Origin: Phoebastria nigripes
Lineage: Eukaryota > Chordata > Aves > Procellariiformes > Diomedeidae
NCBI GenBank assembly: GCA_035582835.1
Contig: JAYKAV010002109.1
Location: forward strand, 2,744,575-2,808,574
DNA length: 64,000 bases
Direction of reading: 5' to 3'
This document shows, piece by piece, positions 53,874 to 64,000 of the stretch. Under the pieces are notes generated by a model, which ran no database searches, was not told where the DNA came from, and worked only from the letters and a program-made list of their open reading frames with translations. The translations under genes and the position numbers were made by a program. How positions within the stretch are numbered: position 1 is the first letter of the stretch; each line of letters opens with the position of its first letter.

Positions 53874-56800
53874 AAGAGTACTAACTTAAACTCAAAAAGC
53901 AGATGGCTTGAACACTTCCCTATTTATGGGGAAGGGGTTGTACAGTATAAACATTTCTATTTTTTTTGCCAAGATACAGATTCTAGACCATGATTCAGTG
54001 AGCACATACACCCATTAAAATGGCAACTATTATTATGACTGAAGAACACCTTGGTTAAGAACACCTTCCCCTGACCTTAGCCTGCACTAGAGTTGGAAAA
54101 TAACTCCATAGGAGAAAGGAATCAAATGTGGAAGCCTTCATTTTCATCATAAAAACAAAAGCATGTGTCCATGTAAATGAGCATATTTAAGTGAAAACAG
54201 TAATAAACAAAATCTGTATTCCACAGTTCTAATTGCCTGCTTCTGCGAGTTTTCTGAAAGGCTCTTCATCATAGTTAAAAATAGGCATGGATAAAAGAAA
54301 TCAAAGTTCCAGTGGCTAACTATTATTACAGACTTTGATAGCCAATGAATATAAAAAATTGAAATAACAGAAGTGGTTCATTTAACAAAATCTAAGTAGT
54401 CTACCGATAATATATGCATTACGCTTAAAATCCAAACGTAACTCTCTGATTCATTCTATATCTGCTTACTCTAAAATAAGGTTTTTAATATTTTGGTTAG
54501 CAATCTAATAGCCAATTTAAGAACTACTGTACCAAAAATGTTTGAAATTAACATACTCTTATACATTATGCATGAGGTCGTCTTTATAGTAACCTTAGTA
54601 AGATCTGCTTGACCTGCACCTAAGCATTCTTTTTGCCACCATGGCAGAACACCTATTGCATTTTCCAGTATTTCACTACTATGTAGTTGCATATTTCTTT
54701 AAAATTATTATAATCTTAAGAGCTGTCTTTGTTTCAACTGAATCATTAGTTACATTAAATATGGAGCATCAAGTACTGCCTTGCTGTGTACTACCCCACT
54801 GTGATGTAAAATACTAGAATATTAGCCCATTTAAGGACTTTTTTCCTTACAGTTTCTGGGAGTTTTCCATAGGTTCTGAGACTAATCCATAGTGCCTGAA
54901 GATTCATTAAGATGAGTTCTTAATCCCAACGCCCTCCTCTTGATAAAAACTACTGACTCTGAAGTGCTGTCCTCACTCCAGTCCAAGACAGGAAGCCAGA
55001 GACTTTCTGGGCAGTATAATAGCAAACTGAGCAATTGCAAATCATATTTCATGCAACCAATTTAGTGAGCTAGTCTTGCAAATGTTGAAATTGTGTATGA
55101 TTTCAAATTAGAAATAAATGTATGAAAAATGAATGGGTCCTTTGAAGGGCTGTAGGCAAAAGAGATTACTGAAGTTTAATCCTGAACCAATGATGTTCAG
55201 AGAAAATGAACAGCAGAAAGCATATCCTTTTTAAGCTCTTGGTACAAGACACAAGAAAAACTGAAAACATATATACTGTCTCTGGGAAAAGTCGCTAAAG
55301 CTAGGTGCTGGACACACAGGTGCGTATCACAAGAATTTTCATAGAAAGGCAAGAGCTCAAGAATATGGTGTAAAAGTAAAACACTATGCCAACCTTGTAA
55401 TTTTTGGCAAACAAGTACTAATAATCCAAGCATCTAAGCTCACGGCACTCTTGCTGCTACCACCACTTCAAAACCACCTGTCACACTTGTCTGCCGTATC
55501 AGCTAGAGAAGAAGTAACAGGTTACCTGAAACCAGTCTCCACGCAGACTTTTACTGGTTATTAATAGAGTTATGATTTTACAGTTAAACACATAAGATAC
55601 TTTTTTTTTCCCCCCACTTCAAGTCAAATTTTACCCAATTATCCACTTGGGTTGCATGCACAAGTATTTACCACAGCTGAACTGCAGAAATTTGTTTAAC
55701 CTTAGAAAATCATTATGCATTTTAGGCTATGACAACATCTAGCAGCAGCAGCACTGCTTAGGTAGTCCTTGCTTCCTGCTTATGACCCTCTCCCAAAACC
55801 ATATTAGCCCAGCAAATTGTATAGCTGCACTAACAATGGAGCTGAAAAAGTAGCAAGGGGACAGGAGCCAGCTACAATCAAGATCAGTGGCAGTGCTGCC
55901 AAAAAAAAAAAATCAAAAAAAGAAAAAAAATCTGTATAATCATACCTTGATCTCACATAATGAACTACAACAGGCACAGTGCAGGTGTCTAGCACAGAAA
56001 TCTCACAAAATACATTCCATTTGTTATCTTCTAGAAAAACACAGACCGTAAAGCAGCCTCAAAAGCTGCTTAGTAATGATCGATCATCTCAAAAAAGTTA
56101 TGAGAAAATTAGAGTTTTAAAGTGGTAGATGGGAGAGAGGGGTATTTTAAAAGTTTGTCTTAGTCAGCTGAGGCTCCAGCATTTGATCTCAAGCTTGCCT
56201 CAGAAACCAGAGGTCTAGACTTGAGTCATGCTACTAAATTTTGCTGAACAGGTGTACAAATAAGCCAAGGTTCAAAGATTCTAATTTTTTCTAAAAAACA
56301 GTGTGCATCATAATGTATAGTTACACAGTTTATAAAAAAGTTTTTAACTTTGGCTAATTGGTAAAGAGAAGTAAAATGAAACGTTAATCTCTTAAAAGGA
56401 TGCAATGAAATATGCTACTCCAAGTGCTTCAGCAACTCCTTCTATTTCAAAGTGCAACAGAAGTACTTTTTGAATCAACTGATTTCAGTGGTATTCTGTA
56501 CTCTTCTTACAAACTGATTTAGCATGGGATAGAGAGAAGACAGCAAACAAAGAGTGCTGTGTTCATCTCCTGCCTTATCAGCCAGATTCCACTTGCCTTC
56601 ATTCTGATAACAATTAAAATGCAAAAATACTTGTATTTACTTCTCTAGGCATTGAGAACTGATACAAATAAGATACTAGTAAAACATTTTGTCATTAAAT
56701 GGTAATGGCTCAGCTAAAAATTCTCACAAAAACAGAATGGGATAATTACTGCCAAGAATGATAATGAAGGGCACTAAACAGGGTACGAAAGAAGAAGCCA

Positions 56801-57034
56801 GCAACAGCACCCTTGACCACATCATTTATGTTCCAAATTACTCAGCTAGCATGCAAAAATTGGCTGTTCTATTGATGGAAATAACACCCCAAAAATAAGA
56901 CAGAGACAGAAGCGTAAGATTACTTGATGCCAGATGAACACAAAACACAAGTCCTGAAGGGCACACTGACATAGACACAGATATACCTCTAGCCAGTTTA
57001 ACTGTTAAAAAGGAAAATTATTGGTGTAACTTAC

Positions 57035-57101
57035 GAATCAACATGAAGAACTCTCTGGCCACTTCTGGCACATGCTGCTGCAATAATAGATTCAGGCAAA
57101 C
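57035..57101 (-). CDS. CHM: CHM exon 2 (REP-1 residues ~17-39)
   Basis: A 67-nt exon, the same length as recalled human exon 2. Its first two bases (GT) complete a Gly codon from exon 1 and its last TC begins the Ser codon finished in exon 3. It encodes [20 protein letters not shown] plus Asp. This is the start of the first conserved region of REP/GDI proteins, within the dinucleotide-fold-like N-terminal domain. The acceptor is tcctttcag and the donor a strong gtaagt. Confidence 0.97.
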
Positions 57102-58057
57102 CTGAAAGGACACATGCAATTTTTAGAACTTAGTATGCTAAGATACATTAAAAAATGAAATACAGTTAGGACTTGTTAAGAAACAGGCAATTCAAACNAA
57201 AGAAAGTTTACAATGGGAGTCACTGAAATTTTTAATACTCTCATACTACTAAAATAATAACACTATTTTGCATTCATTAACATCTTCCTATGACCCTCTT
57301 GAATGCAACACTTTTTTTTTTTTTAATAGTTGCATGGCACATGTCACTTGCAAACACTACCACCTCTGACTTAAAGCTTGTCACCAGTGTCTTCTCTAGA
57401 CACCTTATTATCATAAACAGATTGAGCATTTGCCAGCACAATATCCAAATTTTAATCGATGATCTGTAACTGTATCCCTCCTGATATAGACAGGTATTAT
57501 CTGAGGGCATTTTTGTGTATTTTTGTTCACTTCAAAGTGTCGGACATAACGTGAAGGCTGTGTAACCACCCATTAAAACGGTGTTTTAAAATTAAGAGAT
57601 TTATAGTAAATGCTGCATGCCCTGGTATACTATCCAAGGATGCATTGGAGAGTATGAGGGTATAAACCTGTTGGGATGGCATTAAACAACCGTGTACAGC
57701 AGACAGAGCAGACAGTGCTGGCTCCTCCATATCATCTGTCGGCAAACATCTCCAGTGTGAACAGGTCTCAGAACTGTATTTGGACTTTGTTTCCGACTGA
57801 ACTAATTGGTTTGCTCCAAAAGAGTGCCCAGGAGCACACTCAATATTCTGCATGCAGACCAAAACCTGAGTGTAAACAGAAAAGCTGAACTGACAGTGCA
57901 GGTGTACTTTCACTTCATATTTAACAGTAGTGTTAGGGACGGAATGAATCCGAGATGGTTGTCCTTAAAGTGGTACCCCTATCAAAAGCTCCCATGTCAT
58001 GCAATTATGCTCTGTGAAATCAGTATGTTTTAATTTTATGTAGAAAAGATATGTAGT

Positions 58058-58073
58058 AAAAAAAAAAAAAAAA
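58058..58073. repeat. Poly(A) run, 16 bases
   Basis: Sixteen A bases in intron 1. Confidence 0.8.
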
Positions 58074-61000
58074 GGCTAGTGATATTTCTCTACCAGCAAT
58101 ACCTGCTTGGAATGGCACATGATACCAATTGGAGGTTTAATAAACAAACTAGGCTGTTCTCTAACTCCTACTCCCACTCACCAGATTTTTCCATGCACAG
58201 TTAGATGACACGGGTTTCTGACTAGATTCAGAAAAGAAGTATAGCTCACTATCTAAAAGGCTGTATGGCACTAGCTCTGCTGAAATCTCTTTTTAAATGA
58301 TCTATTAGCTGTTTAAGCAGGTAATTCAGTAAAAGCGATTAAAATTCTAAGGGACTGGTATTAGGAGACACTTAGGCTACGTATTCAATTAAGGGATGAG
58401 ATTAAACAAAGTGAAAGGAGTGTTTCACTGATCTGATTTACGGCAAAGCGCCAGAAGCAGCTGTACTAGTACAACTGAAGGGAGACAGAACTGAAAGTGG
58501 AAAAAGCAGATGCGGTAGAGCACAAACTTCTTTGGCTAGCTTCGTGCCAAACATCATCTTCATGAGAATTTCAAGCCTGCAGTTGTCTATTTCTTCAGAG
58601 AGAATATTGCCTTCACAAATGAATAAAAGGTGAGCATGTTGCCAATCTGATGATTTATTTAAAACACATAATGCAATATGTTAAAGGTTACTGGACACTA
58701 TTTATTACTTGTAAGGTATCTGTTTTCATTTACCTACAGTAAGAAGCTGTGAGACTTTAATGGGATATTAAGTACAATTTAGCCCTCACAGAGACAGGAA
58801 CAAATAATTATAAATGGTTGAGCTAGTCTTTAGTAATTCTAGAACCTGAAATGCAGTCTAGAAAACATCCAGCAGGACTTAGATACACAAGACCATAGTT
58901 TCATGAACTCTTTAAGCCAGCAAAGGCAAACNCAACCATCAAAATAAAGAGGTTCAACCTCTCTACCTTTATCTTCAGCCATTCCTGACCTCCTTCCACA
59001 TGAAGTAGATGGTCAGTTTTCAGCAGACCAGTTCTGTGGTGGTGCTGCCAGTCCAAAAGTACAAATGTTTGTATCAATACAAGGAAGGAGGTTTAAGACA
59101 GGCATGACAAATTTTCCAGGAAAATAGCTACAACTTCCCTGCAAATTTTCTGTTTTTAACACTATTTTGATGGATTAAAAATGGAAAATCCCTTTCTGAA
59201 TTGATAAAACAGAAAAAGTTACAATAGTTTTGCATTGCTGACCTTCCACAGCAAGTGAAGATGTATCATGGAATTAACGTCTAGGGGTAGAAAGAGGGAT
59301 GAACAATTGCATCAGTTCCTGGGACATTAGTTTCACAGCCTAGAAAGGCCAATAATCTTTAGAGATGAATTTTTTTGAAGTAAGAATTCAAAACACAGAC
59401 CATTCTGAACAAAGAGACAAGAAGATATGTAACTGCAGCACGCACTTCAGGACTGTCACAAGATCCTGGATGCACACAGCGTTATTATGTGAAAGCAACT
59501 CCACATTCAGCTGTCCTCTGAAAGTATTTATATACACGCTTCACTTCTCTCCATCTATAAACCATCTGGAATAGAATCTACAACTACTATTTTGTTTGTA
59601 GTTCCTGAAAAAGGTTTTCTTTCCCTCATTTGGGCACAGAGAATATTACTCTGGAAATGGAATTGAGAAAATTGTTTCCCCTTCCTTATTGATAAAAGCC
59701 ACTGAGAAAGTGTTGTAAAACATCACCAGCGCTGCCTGGCTGACCAGAACTGGAGTTATAGCTACTAGGGCATAACTGATTGCTTTAAGCTTGATCCAAT
59801 TGATGCTGTGTTGGAGGTCTGTTCTTCCATTAACCTTGGATGAAATTGTTCCCTGAATTAGCTTCCTCGCTCTTGAAAGCTGGCATCAATTTTCTTCACC
59901 AACCCTTTGCTTCCAAGATACTGTGGCCCCCCGAGTACCCACTGGCAACAGAATGAGAAAGTGTAAGAAAGGCAAGGCTCATGCATTTTAGCTTTTGGAG
60001 AGGCTCTCAGAACAACTTGATGGAGCAAGACACCATTTATTCTTATGTGACAAAACCTTGGTAAACCAAGAAATAAGACTGTGCCTTGGCACCAGTTTCT
60101 GAATTCTCTTCTCCAACAGAAATAAAACCACATGGAAAATAGGTAGCTTTGTCAAATGCAAGTTACTCCTACATGTGATCTGGACTGCCTGATGGTGACT
60201 TTCCAAAAGCCTTTTCCAAGAAAGCAAGCTCTGGTAAACAGACAATTATAATATAGTTATAGATAGTCCTTCTCTACCTAAGAAAAAAAAAAACGAACTT
60301 GGAAAAGCCTCCTTAGAGAAATGGTAGAGATTCATTTAACAATAGCACGTGAAGCTGAACTATCTCCTACAGGATGCTCACATAGTTGTGCAAAATAGGT
60401 TCCCTTCAGATTATTCAATAACAGAGAAATATATTCTTTTTTAAAATTGTTCCTATTTGGAAACACTTTCCTATTCTGAACCTTGATTTGTCAAAAACTC
60501 TAAGCTGGATTATATAGAAATTTTGAAATACATTCAGACCCTAGCTACAGGGCAGAGCAGACTCCAAAACTTCTCGCTCACAGTTTGGTTTGAAGATAAT
60601 GATTTATTACAGAATTCAAGTGATTGCAGGGGAAAGGCTATATCCCTAACATTGATTCTGAAGTTTCACTTACGCCTAATGAGTAAATAAAGCTGGGTAT
60701 CTCTAAGCTGTTTTTCCTCATGAAGGATTATTCTAACGCTTCCTGCCACTCATCCCTCTTGGGGAACAGTCAGCTTCTGTTTTGCCAGCTTAAGGGACGA
60801 GGGATTTAACACTATAACCTGTGTCACTCATGATGTTTAATGTTTTTGAACAGGCAGTTGAGTAATGATTTGGATCCAATAACTTGGATCAGAGAACAGC
60901 AACATCTAAATGAGAATCTACATTTCCTTCTAGATTATAAAAAAAAATTTCCAAGATTGTACTGCTATTGAAATCAGTAATCAAATTACCGAATCATCAA

Positions 61001-61996
61001 GAGATCTGCCCTCTGATATAATTAATAGTAACCAGTATTTTCCTACTAAGCTATTATGCATATTAGTTACTGTGAAACACAGCACACATTTTATTGTATC
61101 TGAAATAAAAAGGGCTAGTGCAAAAGAACATTTTCTCAAATAAGGTTCCAAATCCAGACAATTTTTAGATCTCCAATGGTATTAGCAGGAAATAAGAAGT
61201 CCAAATAGGAATTGCATGATCCAACCATAAGAAAGCAGCAACAGATCCAGTATGTTATACATAAACATCTGGCAGCATAAAAGGGATTTATGTAGAAGAA
61301 TAAGGAGTCCATACAATTCTTGTATCAATTTAATATGCTGACTCAGAAGTTCTTCATATTTGAGGCAGAAAAAATTCAGAAATAGCAGTGCTTGTTATCA
61401 AGAAATATAAACACTTTCTGTGCTCCCTGGCCCTTTCATATCCCCCTTCAGAATGCTTACACATGAAATATTTGCATTATGTTAAATTGTCCTGCACCTC
61501 ATTTCTCTTACCAGGAAAAACAAAGATAAAAAGTTTTCCTTCATGAAGGAGGACCGATTAGTACCAGTTGAAATCTGTATCATAATTCCTTAAAGCCATT
61601 GCCTTCTTTCTCCACTTACTAACCTCCATTTATCAGATACAGTATTAGGTAAATTAGCCTCTCTGGCCTTCTCAAGGAAACATTAATTTAAAATTTCAAT
61701 GAAGCAGGACATTACATCTGCAGACAGATATAAAAATAAGTATAAAATCAGGGATTTTACCCATTAGTGATCTCTGGGTCACTAACATGTTCTAATAGGT
61801 AGAATTTCATAGGTACTTCTTGACACCTATCCAGAAAGGGATGCATTCGTATGAATCCGTGACACTGCCTCATTGAAATATAAGCGCAAAGTCAAAGTCA
61901 ATCAACCTGTAAGTCTTTCTAGTACTGGTCCAGGAAGAGTGCTGACTACATACTTGCCCTTCTGTGTTTGGACTTCTTGCACACTGTTGGAAAGAT

Positions 61997-62021
61997 AAAA
62001 AAAAAAAAAAAAAAAAAAAAA
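61997..62021. repeat. Poly(A) run, 25 bases
   Basis: Twenty-five A bases in intron 1. No retrocopy was recognised upstream of it. Confidence 0.85.
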
Positions 62022-63661
62022 GGCAAGCAGATTAAATTGTAACAAGCTGGCTCTAATTAGACTACCAAACATGGCAGCACGTTCGCTTCAGCATGTAGAA
62101 ACTGAAGTTAGTCCTACAAACTTTTCTGTTTCTCTGGCTATCTGCGTAACGCACTGGAAACTGCCGCAAGAGATTCCAGGACTACATCAGAAACAGTTGC
62201 AGCACCAGAAGAAAGTATCCCAGCAAGTATAAACACTAGGTTCATGACAATCTTACGATGAAGAATACAGTCCACTTTTGACAGCACTAGTTTTCACTGC
62301 CAGCTGTCTAAGCACTATCTCTATTATAGCCTTCTTTGATACATAAGAGGNAGATTAATCTCAATAAATCTTACAGAAGTGGCTGCTGCAAGCTGACCTT
62401 GAAGTCTACATCTGGTTGTTTCCAGCAACCTTTGACCAAGATAATGCCCATTACATGAATTTTTTTACCTTCCCTATGAAGCAAAATCAGCCATACTTTC
62501 ATTTTCATGAATAATGTGTTTTACAAGTAAATAAGCAAGAATTAGAGGAATTAGCTACACATTATATACAGTTATCAAGATATCAATTCTTAGTTTCAAC
62601 ACAGCAAAATTAAAATTAGAGATAACTACTAAACTAGAAAGCTCTTTTCTTCAGCTTTAAAAGCCAACTGATTTTAAAAGCTTTACAAAATAAACAAAAA
62701 TTTATAATTCACCTCTGTGTAATCAAAAATTAATTTTCAGGCTTACACATTGTGTCTCTTCTGATTAGCAGCTATACATAATGCTATAGTGCTGCACTGC
62801 CTCTTCAAGTGACTTTAAATGGATACATTCACTGCCCCAAGCAATTTATAAACTAAACAGCTTCGTATGTGTGGATGCATCTTGGTTCCTGAGTTGTTCA
62901 CTGTAAACTATTCCCAGTCATCCAGCTGATAAGCTTTTACTGAATTACACAAGCTTCATCTTGAAAAGGTTTAAATGTTTAATTTGCTTCACTGTATCTA
63001 CTAAATAAATCACAAGTGGCTTTTTCATAATACAAAATGTTGAAGGGAAATATATTAAAAAAGCTGGAACATAGACAATTTCAAAACAATCTTCTGGAGT
63101 CAGACAGTTGACCAACTGCAATAAATTTTGTTTGTATCCAAACTTCTAAGAAGAGAAGAGCAGCCAATTCTGGAGAAGCTCACTACACAATCTTCATGGT
63201 ATGTTTTTGGTATATGTAGAACTTAAAAGGCATTTTATAATTTAATCACAAATGAAGTTGAAATACATATTGTATATAATATTTAAGTTAAAGCTAGCTA
63301 ATTAAAATTGATAATAGGTTTGATTCATTTTATTATATGTCTGTACTGCAGAATAATATCAGAAAATATTTCTGCATTACAGAACATGGTAGTGGCTAGA
63401 AATGACAACCCACTAAGACACGTAAGAAATCATAACTGGTCATCGAAGGAGCCACAAGTAAAAAGTTTCTCTCTTACATTAGTAATTCCGTATAATTATC
63501 TGTGTACCATCAGAGGAACGTGGCAACGAAAAACACGGAATCTCACAGGTGGTGCAAATAAACGTTATTTAGAAAAGGAACACAAGCAGACACTTAATAC
63601 TCCAAATAAAAATCTAACTTGCTACTAAAAATCATGCTCAATCCAAACAGTGTTCTCTGAA

Positions 63662-63677
63662 GGGGGGGGGGGGGGGG
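63662..63677. repeat. Poly(G) run, 16 bases
   Basis: Sixteen G bases on the plus strand, poly(C) in the CHM pre-mRNA. A long enough G-run to form quadruplex-type structures. Length is error-prone in sequencing. Confidence 0.85.
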
Positions 63678-64000
63678 CAGGGCGGAAATCAGTAAGAGAA
63701 CGCACTTTCTGAATTTGGCTCCAAGTCATAACAGCCCAGGAAAATGAACATAGATGAGATCTAGACAACAGCATGAATACAACACAATTTTTGCCTATTA
63801 AACATTTATATAAAAATTGTATCACTGGATGAGTCACATTATGTGGCAAAGTTCTACTGTAGCTAAACATTTTGCTCATAGAATGTCCAAGACACTGAAT
63901 CAAGGTAATAGATTAAAAAACTAGTACCCAATTTGGCAGACCACTTTTTGAACTGCAGGTGAAAGCAGATTACTTCAAGGTGAGGAATTCTGTTAACTGG

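Larger units (their letters stand above)
47311..57034 (-). other. CHM: CHM intron 2
   Basis: A 9.7-kb intron. It contains the solo LTR (50856-51410), an A/C-rich compound repeat (48519-48600), a perfect 40-bp tandem duplication (52495-52574) and a T/G-rich tract (53833-53873). No exon-like ORF was recognised. Confidence 0.9.
57102..64000 (-). other. CHM: CHM intron 1 (partial)
   Basis: At least 6.9 kb upstream of exon 2. I found no sequence encoding the REP-1 N-terminus, no CpG island and no promoter-like region, so exon 1 lies to the right of the window. It contains A-runs at 58058-58073 and 61997-62021 and a G16 run at 63662-63677. ORFs of up to 128 aa near 57527-57913 resemble nothing known. 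Confidence 0.85.

Noticed and set aside
57527..57913. Overlapping ORFs (128 aa minus, 70-75 aa plus) in intron 1
   Set aside because: Neither encodes the REP-1 N-terminus or any family I recognise. ORFs open on both strands suggest chance.
57102..64000. Possible CHM exon 1
   Set aside because: No start-codon-containing segment encoding the conserved VIVIGTG-type N-terminus and no GC-rich promoter was seen.

Overview
This window is intronic and exonic DNA of one vertebrate protein-coding gene, read on the minus strand. It is the spliced Rab escort protein 1 gene, CHM (REP-1, the choroideremia gene). Thirteen consecutive coding exons, equivalent to human exons 2 to 14, can be placed to the base. 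Each is bounded by AG/GT and joins the next in phase. Together they give 1,709 nt of uninterrupted reading frame covering most of the GDI-like Rab-binding protein. Exon 1 (the start codon) lies beyond base 64000, and exon 15 (the C-terminus and 3' UTR) lies before base 1. I saw no second gene on either strand.

The organism is most likely a bird, probably of the Neoaves. The DNA is AT-rich and poor in interspersed repeats, with no Alu, B1 or L1-like sequence. The one clear mobile element is a solo LTR of a type I recognise from memory as abundant in neoavian genomes. It sits in intron 2, antisense to CHM, as 555 bp flanked by a perfect 5-bp target duplication. The species cannot be fixed from sequence alone.

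Layout from left to right, which is 3' to 5' for the gene: intron 14 (1-3938); exons 14, 13 and 12 (3939-12296); exons 11 and 10 (13240-14303); exon 9 (20410-20487); the 15.2-kb intron 8; exon 8 (35716-35941); exons 7, 6 and 5 (38438-41614); exon 4 (45901-46025); exon 3 (47238-47310); intron 2 with the LTR; exon 2 (57035-57101); and intron 1 to the right edge. Introns hold homopolymer and A/C or T/G low-complexity tracts, a 40-bp perfect tandem duplication, two strong palindromes, a Z-DNA-like tract and a few candidate regulatory stretches.

REP-1 presents newly made Rab GTPases to Rab geranylgeranyl transferase (GGTase-II) and delivers the prenylated Rabs to membranes. All exons here serve that single product. 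I found no convincing evidence of a previously undescribed biological system. The observations below are modest and concern gene structure, splicing and intronic DNA. Comparisons with human CHM, including exon lengths, are from memory.
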